A stretch of 64,000 bases of DNA from Herbidospora sakaeratensis (GCF_001570525.1 NZ_BBXC01000009.1:1-64000); one strand, 5' to 3'; positions 1 through 9,200 are shown, numbered from the stretch's first letter. A program made the numbers and translations. Notes: a model not told the origin generated them from the sequence alone.

Positions 1-540
1 GTCTCCGGCGCGACCGGCACCCGTGACCTGTTCCTGCGCTTCGCCGGCAACAGCGGCAACCTGTTCAACCTCAACTGGTGGCAGTTCACCGGCGGCGGCG
101 GCACCACCGAAGTGCTGACCAACGGCTCGATGGAGAACGGCACCACCGGCTGGACCGCCTCCGGCGGCACCCTGACCTCCGCCACCCCCGCGTACGCGGG
201 CAGCCGGTCGCTGCTCGTCTCCGGTCGTACCGCCTCCTGGCAGGGCCCCAACCAGAACGTGACCGCCCAGCTCACCAACGGCAGGAGTTACACCACGAGC
301 GTCTGGGTGCGCTCGCAGAGCGGCACCCCGAGCGCGAAGGCCACCCTGGCGCTCACCGCCAACGGCACGACCAGCTATCTCCAGCTGACCCCCGCCCAGG
401 CGGTCAACACCGGCGGCTGGACCCGGTTGACCGGCACCACGACGGTCTCGTGGACCGGCACGCTCACCAACGCCTCCTTCTACGTCGAGACCACCGCCGG
501 CACCGACGGGCTCTACGTCGACGACGCCTCCTTCCAGTGA
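1..540 (+). CDS. C-terminal part of a secreted CBM6-containing hydrolase (5' end outside window)
   Basis: The reading frame is open from base 1 to the TGA at 538-540, so this is the last 179 residues of a longer protein. Residues 1-32 resemble the end of a CBM6 domain (the LFNLNWWQF ending is characteristic), followed by a Gly/Thr linker and a ~140-residue beta-sandwich module of the CBM4/9 or CenC type. That module is nearly the same as the C-terminal module of the next gene. Such tails are normally attached to extracellular glycoside hydrolases or pectinases; the catalytic domain is not visible, so its substrate cannot be named. The next gene starts 13 bases after the stop, suggesting cotranscription. 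I am confident it is the end of an exported carbohydrate-active enzyme, not of the family. Confidence 0.8.
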   Translation, partial: VSGATGTRDLFLRFAGNSGNLFNLNWWQFTGGGGTTEVLTNGSMENGTTGWTASGGTLTSATPAYAGSRSLLVSGRTASWQGPNQNVTAQLTNGRSYTTSVWVRSQSGTPSAKATLALTANGTTSYLQLTPAQAVNTGGWTRLTGTTTVSWTGTLTNASFYVETTAGTDGLYVDDASFQ

Positions 541-545
541 CAGGA
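113..545 (+). repeat. Direct repeat copy 1: carbohydrate-binding-module coding segment
   Basis: About 432 bases encoding the C-terminal module of the first gene recur at 1461-1893. Aligned by eye I count 24 differences (about 94% identity). Identity continues through both stop codons into the CAG that follows, and a run of roughly 130 bases near the 3' end is unchanged. Most differences elsewhere are at third codon positions. Confidence 0.9.
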
Positions 546-553
546 CCGGTGAC

Positions 554-1888
554 ATGTCCTTACGCAGAACACTGCTGACCGCGATCACGGTCGCATCCCT
601 GGTGTCCCTCGCCGCCGTGCTCACTCCGACCGCCGCCACCGCGGCGGCCACGGCGGGGTGCGGGCGGACCCCGACTCTCGCCAACGGGAACAACACCATC
701 CAGAGCGGCGGCAAGACCCGCAGCTTCATCGTCCGCATCCCCAGCGGCTACGACAACCGGCGGCCTTACCGGCTGGTGTTCGGATTCCACTGGCGGGGCG
801 GCACCTCCACCGACGTCGCCACCGGCCAGACCGTCCAGCGGGACGTCTGGTCCTACTACGGTCTCCAGCGCCTGGTCGGCGAGAGCACGATCTTCGTCGC
901 GCCCCAGGGCATCGGCAACGGCTGGGCCAACGCGGGCGGCGAGGACGTGACCTTCGTCGACGACATGCTCCGCCGCATCGAGGGCGACCTGTGCGTGGAG
1001 ACCACGCAACGCTTCGCCCTCGGCTTCAGCTACGGCGGCGCGATGAGCTTCTCCCTGGCCTGCTCCCGGCCGGACGTCTTCCGGGCGGTCGCCGTCTACT
1101 CCGGCGGGCGGCTCAGCGGATGCGCCGGCGGCACCCAGCCGATCGCCTACTTCGCCGCGCACGGCCTGCGCGACGGCGTCCTGAACATCTCGGGTGGACG
1201 CTCGATGCGTGACCAGTTCGTGCGCAACAACGGCTGCACCGCGCAGAACCCGCCCGAGCCCGCCCAGGGCAGCCTGACCCACCGCACCATCACCTATTCC
1301 GGCTGCGCGTCGGGCCGTCCCGTCACGTGGGCCGCCTTCGACGAGGGCCACATCGCGGCCCCGCAGGACGGGGCGACCGGCGACAGCGGCTCCCGCACGT
1401 GGTTGCCCGCCGAGACCTGGCGCTTCTTCACCCAGTTCGGCGGTGGCGGCGGTGGCAACCTGCTGACCAACGGCTCGATGGAGAACGGCACCACTGGCTG
1501 GACCGCCTCCGGCGGCACTCTGTCGTCGGCCACCCCTGCGTACGCGGGCAGCCGGTCGTTGCTCGTCTCCGGCCGGACCGCCGCCTGGCAGGGCCCCAAC
1601 CAGAACGTGACCGCCCAGCTCACCAACGGCAGGAGCTACACCACGAGCGTCTGGGTGCGCTCGCAGAGCGGCACCCCGAGCGCGAAGGCGACGCTGGCGC
1701 TCACCGCGAACGGCACCACCAGTTACCTCCAGCTCACTCCGGCCCAGGCGGTCAACACCGGCGGCTGGACCCGGTTGACCGGCACCACGACGGTCTCGTG
1801 GACCGGCACGCTCACCAACGCCTCCTTCTACGTCGAGACCACCGCCGGCACCGACGGCTTCTCCATCGACGACGCCTCCTTCCAGTGA
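554..1888 (+). CDS. Secreted CE1-type esterase (feruloyl esterase / PHB-depolymerase-like) with C-terminal carbohydrate-binding module
   Basis: A 444-residue exported alpha/beta hydrolase. Residues 1-31 form a Sec signal peptide ending near ATAAA. The catalytic domain follows, with the nucleophile in a G-F-S-Y-G-G elbow (Ser159) and a likely catalytic histidine in D-E-G-H (His266). The layout matches polyhydroxybutyrate-depolymerase-like esterases and CE1 feruloyl esterases, which cut ester-linked phenolic acids from plant cell-wall polysaccharide. After a glycine linker, residues ~302-444 are a carbohydrate-binding module almost identical to that of the preceding gene. ATG at 554 is preceded by a weak AGGA and lies 13 bases from the upstream stop. 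Exact substrate is inference; a polyester depolymerase is less likely given the glycosidase neighbours. Confidence 0.85.
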   Translation: MSLRRTLLTAITVASLVSLAAVLTPTAATAAATAGCGRTPTLANGNNTIQSGGKTRSFIVRIPSGYDNRRPYRLVFGFHWRGGTSTDVATGQTVQRDVWSYYGLQRLVGESTIFVAPQGIGNGWANAGGEDVTFVDDMLRRIEGDLCVETTQRFALGFSYGGAMSFSLACSRPDVFRAVAVYSGGRLSGCAGGTQPIAYFAAHGLRDGVLNISGGRSMRDQFVRNNGCTAQNPPEPAQGSLTHRTITYSGCASGRPVTWAAFDEGHIAAPQDGATGDSGSRTWLPAETWRFFTQFGGGGGGNLLTNGSMENGTTGWTASGGTLSSATPAYAGSRSLLVSGRTAAWQGPNQNVTAQLTNGRSYTTSVWVRSQSGTPSAKATLALTANGTTSYLQLTPAQAVNTGGWTRLTGTTTVSWTGTLTNASFYVETTAGTDGFSIDDASFQ

Positions 1889-1893
1889 CAGCT
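1461..1893 (+). repeat. Direct repeat copy 2: carbohydrate-binding-module coding segment
   Basis: Second copy of the repeat at 113-545, at a fixed offset of 1348 bases, encoding the C-terminal module of the CE1-type esterase. See copy 1 for the comparison. Confidence 0.9.
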
Positions 1894-1896
1894 CCG

Positions 1897-1930
1897 CCGC
1901 GGGCCCACGAAGCGCTTCGTGGGCCCGCGG
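1897..1930 (+). terminator. Perfect 34-base palindrome after the esterase gene
   Basis: Begins 8 bases after the esterase stop. The two 17-base halves (CCGCGGGCCCACGAAGC and its exact complement) can form a very strong stem with little or no loop. There is no clear T-run, as usual for actinomycete terminators. It separates the esterase from the GTG start at 1964. Because it is a perfect palindrome it could also bind a dimeric protein, but the position favours termination. Confidence 0.7.
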
Positions 1931-1963
1931 GCTCGAAAGGATCATCATGAGAGGAACCACACC

Positions 1964-2812
1964 GTGAGGTTCTGCCGTGTGGGCGCTGCGGGCCGTGAAC
2001 GTCCGTGTGTCGTCAACCATGAAGGGCAGGCGTTCGACCTGTCGCCGCTGACGGCGGACATCGACGGCGCCTTCTTCGCCGCAGGCGGGATCGAGCGGGT
2101 GCGCGCCGCGCTCGCGGACGACCGCCTCCCCGGCGCGGCGCCCCGTGAGCGCATCGGCGCCCCCGTGGCGCGCCCGGGAAAGGTCGTGTGCATCGGGCTG
2201 AACTACTCCGACCACGCCTTGGAGACCGGGGCGCCCATCCCGCCGGAGCCGGTCGTCTTCATGAAGGCGTCCAACACGGTGGTCGGCCCGAACGACGAGG
2301 TGCTGGTGCCGCGCGGCAGCGTGAAGACCGACTACGAAGTGGAGCTGGCGGTCGTCATCGGAAGGACGGCCCGCTACCTCGGCTCGCCGGCCGACGCGGG
2401 GGACGTCATCGCGGGATACACGATCTCCAACGACGTCTCCGAGCGGGAGTTCCAGAACGAGCGCGGCGGCCAGTGGGACAAGGGCAAGTCGTGCGAGACC
2501 TTCAACCCGCTGGGGCCGTGGCTGGTCACGCCCGACGAGGTGGGCGACCCCCAGTCGCTCGACCTGCGTCTGTGGGTCAACGGGCAACTGCGCCAGAACG
2601 GCAGCACCAAGGACCAGATCTTCGGCGTCCACCACGTCATCTGGTATCTCAGCCAGTTCATAGTGCTGGAACCGGGCGACGTGGTGAACACCGGCACGCC
2701 GGCCGGGGTGGCCATGGGCCGGGGCGCCCAGGCCTACCTGCGCGCGGGGGACGTGGTCGAGGTGGAGATCGAGGGTCTGGGACGTCAGCGTCAGTGGGTG
2801 GGACAGGCGTGA
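1964..2812 (+). CDS. Fumarylacetoacetate hydrolase family protein (candidate 2,4-diketo-3-deoxy-sugar-acid hydrolase)
   Basis: A 282-residue cytoplasmic member of the FAH superfamily. The C-terminal FAH domain is clear: the G-L-N-Y-S-D-H-A motif, the Y-E-V-E-L metal-ligand region, the NDVSEREFQ stretch and a C-terminal NTGTPAGVAMG. These metal-dependent enzymes hydrolyse C-C bonds of 2,4-diketo acids. In sugar catabolism they finish the non-phosphorylative L-fucose and L-rhamnose pathways by cutting 2,4-diketo-3-deoxy acids to pyruvate and lactate. The nearby fucosidase makes a fucose role plausible, but no fuconate dehydratase or dehydrogenase is in the window. The GTG at 1964 is chosen because GAGGAA sits just upstream and the longer frame would run through the palindrome. 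The 3' end overlaps the convergent TetR gene by 22 bases. Confidence 0.8.
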   Translation: MRFCRVGAAGRERPCVVNHEGQAFDLSPLTADIDGAFFAAGGIERVRAALADDRLPGAAPRERIGAPVARPGKVVCIGLNYSDHALETGAPIPPEPVVFMKASNTVVGPNDEVLVPRGSVKTDYEVELAVVIGRTARYLGSPADAGDVIAGYTISNDVSEREFQNERGGQWDKGKSCETFNPLGPWLVTPDEVGDPQSLDLRLWVNGQLRQNGSTKDQIFGVHHVIWYLSQFIVLEPGDVVNTGTPAGVAMGRGAQAYLRAGDVVEVEIEGLGRQRQWVGQA

Positions 2813-3489
2813 CGTGCCGTCTCGATCACGGTCTCGATCTCGGTGGCGGCGAGCTGGGCGGCGTCCAGCTCCATGGCGGCGAAGGCGCCGGAGATCTCCA
2901 GGGAGACCAGCCCGTGGAGGCGGGACCAGCAGAGCACGCCGAGGCGCAGGGCCAGCGGGCTCATGCCGGGAGGCGCGCCGATGGCCTGACCCCATCTCAC
3001 CAGCGGCTCGTCGAGCGGGGTCGCGGTGTGCGGGGTCGATTCGGCGATCTCCTGGAGGGCGGCGAGCAGGTGCAACATGCCCTGGTTGACCCCCGCGACG
3101 CCCTCGGGGGTGTCCTGCGCGGAGGCCGAGCGGTCGGAGAAGAGCATCGCGTAGCGACGGGGATGGGTGAGGGCCCATCGCCGCCACGCCTGGGCGATGC
3201 GGGCGATCCGGGCCGGGGCGTCGAGGGGCGGCTCGGTGTGGGCGGCGGCCGCCGTGGAGGAGCCGAGGTCGGCGTAGGCGTCGACGACCAGCGCTTCCAG
3301 CAGGGCCTCGCGTGAGGGGAAGTAGCGGTAGAGCGCGGGGGCGCTCATGCCCATGGCTTTGCCGACCGAGGCGATCGAGACGTCGGTGACGCCGCCGGCG
3401 TCGAGGAGTTCGAAGGAGCGCTCCTTGATCTCCCTGATCGTCTGCTGCCGCACCCGCTCGCGTCGGCTCGGGTTCTCGGTCACGGACAT
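2791..3489 (-). CDS. TetR/AcrR family transcriptional regulator with WHG-type C-terminal domain
   Basis: A 232-residue repressor. Residues ~15-65 form the TetR helix-turn-helix (SIASVGKAMGMSAPALYRYFP is the recognition region), and the C-terminal ligand-binding half resembles the TetR_C WHG domain. It is divergent from the small membrane protein gene at 3584, with a 94-base gap containing related inverted half-sites. By family habit it probably represses itself and that neighbour in response to a small hydrophobic ligand. Its 3' end overlaps the convergent FAH gene. The ligand cannot be inferred. Confidence 0.85.
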   Translation of the reverse strand: MSVTENPSRRERVRQQTIREIKERSFELLDAGGVTDVSIASVGKAMGMSAPALYRYFPSREALLEALVVDAYADLGSSTAAAAHTEPPLDAPARIARIAQAWRRWALTHPRRYAMLFSDRSASAQDTPEGVAGVNQGMLHLLAALQEIAESTPHTATPLDEPLVRWGQAIGAPPGMSPLALRLGVLCWSRLHGLVSLEISGAFAAMELDAAQLAATEIETVIETARHACPTH

Positions 3490-3506
3490 GTGCTCAGTGT
3501 AGCCAC

Positions 3507-3536
3507 TTTACGTTCGCTACGATCAGACACTACAGT
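3507..3536 (+). promoter_or_regulatory. Candidate promoter for the small membrane protein gene
   Basis: TTTACG (3507-3512) and TACAGT (3531-3536) are separated by 18 bases and overlap the left half of the candidate operator. The match to sigma-70-like consensus is moderate. Confidence 0.3.
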
Positions 3537-3552
3537 TAATGGTCGTAACGAA
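3513..3552. promoter_or_regulatory. Candidate TetR operator (inverted half-sites)
   Basis: In the 94-base divergent gap, TTCGCTACGA (3513-3522) and TCGTAACGAA (3543-3552) are inverted copies matching at 9 of 10 positions, centres 30 bases apart. A second small symmetry, GTAGC...GCTAC, spans 3499-3520. Placement between a TetR gene and its divergent partner fits an operator. Confidence 0.45.
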
Positions 3553-3583
3553 AATTATTCGGCGTCACACACAAGGAGCTCTC

Positions 3584-3991
3584 ATGGCCATCGGACAAGA
3601 CCCCGCCCCCTGGGCCGACCGCACTGGACGTGTCCTCATGGCCGTCAACGCGGTCGCCACGCTCGGCGCGTTCGCGGGCGGGCTGTTCATCACCGCCGAG
3701 GTCGCCGACGAGCGAGTCATCACCGAGGCCTGGCGGACGCTCGCCTACATCGTCTTCGCCGGCATCTGGGCGATCCTCGCCGTCGCGCCGCGCCGCCAGT
3801 GGGGGTTATGGGAACTGCTGCTCTTCCAGAAGGGAGGGATCACGATCTACAGCTTCGTCATGTGGCACCTGCCCGACGCGCCCCGGACGGCGTTCATCGA
3901 CCTCGCCGTCACCGTCACCACCCTCATCGCGTACGTGTTGTGCCGCGGGTGGAGCAGCTGGCGGACCGGCGCCGCCGTGTCGACCGCATAA
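3584..3991 (+). CDS. Small four-helix integral membrane protein of unknown function
   Basis: A 135-residue protein with four predicted membrane segments at about residues 14-38, 50-70, 78-96 and 104-125, and short charged loops. The ATG at 3584 is preferred over the in-frame start at 3539 because AAGGAG lies at 3573-3578. I do not recognise a named family. Similar small four-helix proteins beside TetR genes are often ligand-responsive partners of the regulator, and the divergent layout supports co-regulation. A strong hairpin follows the stop, so it is probably monocistronic. Confidence 0.6.
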   Translation: MAIGQDPAPWADRTGRVLMAVNAVATLGAFAGGLFITAEVADERVITEAWRTLAYIVFAGIWAILAVAPRRQWGLWELLLFQKGGITIYSFVMWHLPDAPRTAFIDLAVTVTTLIAYVLCRGWSSWRTGAAVSTA

Positions 3992-4010
3992 CTCAAGACC
4001 GTCCACCCGT

Positions 4011-4042
4011 ACCGCCCGCGCCTGTGCCGCGTGGGCGGTTTT
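4011..4042 (+). terminator. Rho-independent-type terminator
   Basis: ACCGCCCGCG pairs with CGCGTGGGCGGT across a short loop (one bulged base), followed by TTTT at 4039-4042. It lies 20 bases after the stop of the small membrane protein gene. Confidence 0.75.
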
Positions 4043-4071
4043 CGGCGTTGCCCATTCTCAGATCAGACATC

Positions 4072-4156
4072 AATCCCATGTCTAGTTCCGTATTGCGGGT
4101 TGATCATCCCGATAAGTCTGTTATTCACCGCGACCATTGCGTGATTAATCCCATGT
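4072..4156. promoter_or_regulatory. Direct repeat AATCCCATGT upstream of the fucosidase
   Basis: The decamer AATCCCATGT occurs at 4072-4081 and again at 4147-4156, in an AT-richer 160-base leader before the GH29 gene. The second copy lies in the spacer of the candidate promoter at 4137-4165, a position suitable for repression. Confidence 0.35.
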
Positions 4157-4165
4157 TTGTAGCCT
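4137..4165 (+). promoter_or_regulatory. Candidate promoter for the GH29 gene
   Basis: TTGCGT (4137-4142) and TAGCCT (4160-4165) are separated by 17 bases. The predicted start gives a leader of about 30 bases. Confidence 0.45.
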
Positions 4166-4203
4166 GACTGGACCGGCACTCATCAGGCCTGAAAGGACAT
4201 TCG

Positions 4204-6180
4204 ATGTCCGATTCCCCGTATCACTTAAGCCGCCGGAGCGTTCTGGCCGCCGCCGTTGCCACCACGGCGGCGACCCTGCTCAAGGCCGGCCCCGCCTGGG
4301 CCACCGAAGGCCCGCAGAGTTACTCGCCGACCTGGGCGTCGGTGGACCAGCACCCGCCCGCCGCCGAATGGTTCCAGGACGCCAAGTTCGGCATCTACTA
4401 CCACTGGGGCGTCTTCAGCGTCCCGGCCTTCGCCAATGAGTGGTATCCGCGCAACATGTACAACAACGGCTCCGGCGAGAACAACCACCACCGCAACACC
4501 TACGGCGACCCGGCGGCCTGGCCGTACCACAACTTCATCAACGGAGCCCGGGACAGGGCCGGCAACTGGGTGCAGTTCGCGCCCCGGCTGCGTTCGGCCG
4601 GGGGCAACTTCGACCCCGACGAGTGGGCGCAGTTGTTCGTGGACGCCGGCGCGAAGTTCGCCGGCCCGGTGGCCGAGCACCACGACGGCTACTCGATGTG
4701 GAACAGCAGCGTCAACGAGTGGAACTCCGTCGCCACCGGCCCCCGCCTCGACCTGCTGCGGCTGCACGCCGACGCCATCAGGGCCAGGGGGATGAAGCTC
4801 CTGGTCGCGATGCACCACGCCTTCAACTTCACCGGCTTCTACCAGTGGGCGCCCCAGCAGTCGACCGCCTCGCTGCGCAAGCTCTACGGCCAGCTCGACC
4901 GCGCCACCGAAGAGGTGCTCTGGCACAACAAGCTCAAGGAGATCATCGACGGCTACCAACCCGACGTCATCTGGCAGGACTTCGACCTCAGCCGCATCGC
5001 CGAGTCGCACCGGCTGAACTTCCTGTCCTACTACTACAACCGCGCGGTCGCCTGGAACCGCGACGTCGTCGCGACGTACAAGGACGGGTTCAACACGCGC
5101 GGCGAGGTCTTCGACTTCGAACGCGGCGGCCCCGCCGGCATCCAGACCCCTTACTGGCTGACCGACGACAGCGTCTCCAGCTCCAGCTGGAGCTACACCA
5201 ACGGCCTGGGCTACTACGCCTTCAGGGCGGTGCTCCACGCGCTGATCGACCGGGTCAGCAAGAACGGGAACATGCTGCTCAACATCGCGCCCATGGCCGA
5301 CGGCGCCATTCCCTCCGCGCAGCGCACGCTGCTGCTGAACATCGGCGACTACCTGCGCCGCTTCGGCGAATCCATCTACTCCACCCGCGCCTGGACGGCC
5401 TTCGGCGAAGGGCCGACCCAGATGGGCGGCGGCACCTTCCAGGCGCCGCGGGAGGGGACGAGCGCCGACATCCGGTTCACCCGCAGCAAGGACAACCGCG
5501 TCCTGTACGCCACCGTGCTCGGCTGGCCCGGCGGCCAGCTGCACATCACGACGCTCGGCTCCAACCGCATCAACCTGGGCTCGCTCACCTCCGTCCAGCT
5601 CCTCGGCTCGAACGCGGGCTCCTACGTCAACCTGCCCACCCGCACCCAGGACGGCGGCGGCCTGCACATCACGCTGCCCTCCTCGTCGGCGCCGTTCTCC
5701 GCGCCCGCGTATGTCGTCAAGCTCACGTTCTCGGGCTCGATCCCCCCGCTGGGCGCGGGCCCCACGCCGACCGGCTGGGTGCGGATCGGCAACGCGGCCA
5801 CCGGCCTGGTCCTCGACAGCGGCGGCAACGTCGCCTCCGGATCGGTGCTCAAGCAGTGGACCTCCGACGGCTCTGCCAACCTGCAGTGGCAGCTCGTCGA
5901 CCTGGGCAGCGGCTGGTTCCGCATCGTCAACCGGACCAACGGCATGGTCATCGACAGCTGGGGCGCCGCCAGCGGCACCTTCTGCCGGCAGGCCGCGTGG
6001 AACGGCGGCAACAACCAGCAGTGGCGGCTCAGCAGCCTGAGCAACGGGCGCTACCAGATCATCAACCGCGGCAACGGGCTCGCGCTCGACAGCGGCGGAG
6101 ACACCACGGTCGGTTCGTCGGTGAAGTTGTGGACGCCGGTCTCCAGCCCCAACCTCGAATGGACGATCACCAGCGTCTGA
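4204..6180 (+). CDS. Tat-exported alpha-L-fucosidase, GH29, with C-terminal ricin-type (CBM13) domain
   Basis: A 658-residue secreted glycosidase. Arg10-Arg11 in SRRSVLA followed by a hydrophobic stretch ending in AWA is a Tat signal. The GH29 catalytic barrel spans about residues 45-400: KFGIYYHWGVFSVPAF near the start, EHHDGYSMW, and the V-I-W-Q-D segment whose Asp259 is the probable nucleophile. A beta-sandwich follows, then residues ~522-658 form a ricin B-type lectin trefoil with three Q/L-x-W repeats (LQWQL, QQWRL, LEWTI). Retaining GH29 enzymes release terminal L-fucose from glycans such as xyloglucan or rhamnogalacturonan. The next gene begins 23 bases after the stop, so the two are probably cotranscribed. 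Confidence in family is high; the natural polymer is inferred. Confidence 0.93.
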   Translation: MSDSPYHLSRRSVLAAAVATTAATLLKAGPAWATEGPQSYSPTWASVDQHPPAAEWFQDAKFGIYYHWGVFSVPAFANEWYPRNMYNNGSGENNHHRNTYGDPAAWPYHNFINGARDRAGNWVQFAPRLRSAGGNFDPDEWAQLFVDAGAKFAGPVAEHHDGYSMWNSSVNEWNSVATGPRLDLLRLHADAIRARGMKLLVAMHHAFNFTGFYQWAPQQSTASLRKLYGQLDRATEEVLWHNKLKEIIDGYQPDVIWQDFDLSRIAESHRLNFLSYYYNRAVAWNRDVVATYKDGFNTRGEVFDFERGGPAGIQTPYWLTDDSVSSSSWSYTNGLGYYAFRAVLHALIDRVSKNGNMLLNIAPMADGAIPSAQRTLLLNIGDYLRRFGESIYSTRAWTAFGEGPTQMGGGTFQAPREGTSADIRFTRSKDNRVLYATVLGWPGGQLHITTLGSNRINLGSLTSVQLLGSNAGSYVNLPTRTQDGGGLHITLPSSSAPFSAPAYVVKLTFSGSIPPLGAGPTPTGWVRIGNAATGLVLDSGGNVASGSVLKQWTSDGSANLQWQLVDLGSGWFRIVNRTNGMVIDSWGAASGTFCRQAAWNGGNNQQWRLSSLSNGRYQIINRGNGLALDSGGDTTVGSSVKLWTPVSSPNLEWTITSV

Positions 6181-6203
6181 TCACCACACCTCGTGGAGGC
6201 TTG

Positions 6204-9200
6204 ATGAAGGCCCGCAGGACGATGGCGACGGCGCTGAGTCTGTCGCTGTTCATCAGTACGTTGATCTCCCTGGTCGCGCTCACGGTCGCGGCTCCGAGCG
6301 CGACGGCCGCGGAGACGCGCAGTCACCTGAACTTCAACCGCGGCTGGAAGTTCCTCCGCAAGGACGTCACCGGCGCGTCGAACGTCGGCTTCAACGACGC
6401 GTCGTGGGTCGCGGTGGGGCTGCCGCACAACTTCGACGCCCCATACGACGTCGGCGGGTCCGCCGGAGGCGACTCCTTCCACGTCGGACCGGGCTGGTAC
6501 CGCAAGACCTTCGACGTCCCGGCGGAATGGAGCCAGAAGACCGTCGAGATCGAGTTCGAGGGCGCGGCCAACGTCGCCGACGTGTGGGTGAACGGGACGA
6601 AGGCCGGGACGCACCGCGGCGGTTTCACCGGTTTCACCTTCGACATCGGCAGGCTGCTGAGGCCCGGCTCGAACCTCGTCGCCGTCCGTGTCGACAACGG
6701 GTGGAAGGCCGATCTGGCGCCCCGGACCGGTGACCACCAGTTCATGGGCGGGCTCTACCGCGACGTGTTCCTCAACGTCACCGACAAGGTGCACGTCACG
6801 TGGTACGGCACGTTCGTCACGACGCCGGCCCTGACCAACCCCGTCTGGGACACGAGCAACGCGGCCTACTACCGGAACATCGATCTCAGCCAGTATCCGG
6901 GCACCACGGCGTTGCAGGCCAACCTCGACGCGAGGCGGTCCAACGTCCGGGTCCAGACCGAGGTCCGCAACGACCGGACCACCTCCTCGAACGTCATGGT
7001 CCGGCACGTCGTGACCAGGAAGGGCGCCACCACCGCGCTCGCCACGTTCACCTCGTCCACGCGGACCCTGGCAGCTGGCCAGACCGCGACGATCGACGCG
7101 CTCAGCGGCGGTCTCGGCGACACGGGCGCGATGGTGCAGAACCTCGACCTGTGGGCGCCGGACAACCCCGCGCTCTACACCGTGACGACCTCCGTGATCG
7201 TGGACGGCGCGCAGGTCGACGACTACCAGACCGTCTTCGGCTTCCGCAGCGCCCAGTGGAAGGCAGACGGCTTCTATCTCAACGGCCGCAAGACCCTTCT
7301 CGTCGGCGCCAACGCCCACCAGGACCACGGCGGCTGGGGCAACGCGGTGACCAACGCCGGGCTGCGCCGCGACGTGGAGATGATCCGCGAGGCCGGGATG
7401 AACTTCATCCGCGGTTCGCACTACCCGCACGACCCGGCCTACTCCCAGGCGACCGACGAGCTCGGCGTCATGATGTGGGCCGAGAGCGACTACTGGCACA
7501 CCGCCACCGCCGGCCGCGAGGGCGCCCCGGTCGGCAGCTCGACCGACTACCTGAAGGACGGCTACCCGCAGAACTCCTCCGACCAGGCCGCCTTCGAGCA
7601 GAGCGCGCTCGACCATCTGGGCGCCATGATCCGCATGGAGCGCAACCGTCCGTCGATCATCAACTGGTCGATGGGCAACGAGGCGTTCTTCACCGCGTCC
7701 GGCACGATGGCGAAGGCCAAAGCGCTGGTGAGCAGGATGCGCGACCACGCCCACCTGCTCGACCCGACCCGCAAGGCGGCGATGGGCGGCGTGCAGCGCC
7801 AGTCCTTCGACCAGCTGTCGATCGCCGACATCGCCGGCTACAACGGCGACGGCGGCAAGATGACCAACACGTGGATGCCCAACATCGTCAGCGAGTACGG
7901 GTCCCACACCTCCGACCGGCCGGGTCTGTACGCGCCGACCTTCGGCGACATCGCCGATCCGGCCGACACCTCACGGTTCAAGCTGACGACGGGCAGCGCG
8001 GGCCTGGCCATCTGGGCCGGCTTCGACCACGGCACGGTCTTCGGGGCGAGCCTGGCCCGCATGGGCATGATCGACTACTACCGGCTCCCCAAGGCGCAGT
8101 GGTACTGGTACCGGGCCAACAAGTCCCTGTGGACCGGCCTGACGCGGGTGAACGACGCCAGGGCGGTCGCCCGGGAGCAGTCGGTGTCCGGAACGGCCAC
8201 GAAGATGTCCCTCGCCGTCTCCAAATACGGCGGCACGACGATCGCCAACGACGGCTCCGGAGACACCCAGCTGGTGGTGACGATGCTCAACGCCGCCAAC
8301 CAGTGGGTGAACCAGACGAGGCAGGTCAAGCTCACCGTCACCAGCGGCCCCGGCGGGTTCCCCGGCGGCAAGACCTACACCTTCGTGCCCGGCCGGCAGA
8401 TGTTCGACGGCAGGGCCGCGATCGAGTTCCGCTCCTACTACGCCGGCACGACCACCATCACCGCGAGCTCGTCCGGGCTCCCCGACGCGACCCTGCAGAT
8501 CACCACCGCCGACACGGCCGGCGCCGGGCCGGAGAGCGAACCCCCGTACTTCGGGGACTCCAGCCGGTGGGGGGAACAGATCACGACGGTGACCCCGCCC
8601 GTCGCGTACCCGACCGACAACCAGGCGGTCGCGCACCCGATGGACGCGACCTCGGAGCAGAGCGGGCGCGGCAAGGCGTTCGCGGCCGACGGAGACCCGT
8701 CGACCTGGTGGGCCGCCGGAACGACCGGCGCGAACCAGAGCGTCACCGTGTTCCTGGAACAGGCGCGCCACCTCTACAAGGTCAGGGTCGACTTCCCCGA
8801 CGGACCCCTGCCGTACACCGTCGCGGTGCGGAACGCGGGCGGCACGTGGACCGACGTGGTCCGCCACACCGCCGGCACGGTCGCCGCCCGCCCGGTCGAG
8901 GACTCCCTCGACGGCGTGTACGCCGAGTACGTCCGCGTCTCCTTCCCCGACCTCACCTCCGGCCAGCGCGCGGCGGTGGGCGAGCTGACCGTCCTCGGCA
9001 ATCTGGCGATCACTCCCCGCTATGCCGCCGACGGCGCCTACCTGTCCGACGTCGTCGACTTCTCCGGCGGCGTGACGACCAGCTCGGGAGCCAAGGGCAA
9101 GGACCAGACGAGCACCGGCCGCAGGCTCACCCTCGGCGGTGTCGCCTACGACAAGGGCATCGGGCTTCAGAGCGCCAGCTCGGTCACCTTCGCCACCTCG

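Noticed and set aside
560-3187. Long open frame on the minus strand across the esterase and FAH genes
   Set aside because: Arg/Gly/Ala-rich low-complexity translation antisense to well-recognised domains; an artefact of high GC codon bias.
4440-6203. Upstream in-frame extension of the GH2 gene
   Set aside because: Arg-rich translation overlapping the GH29 gene in another frame; ATG 6204 with GGAGG and signal peptide is clear.
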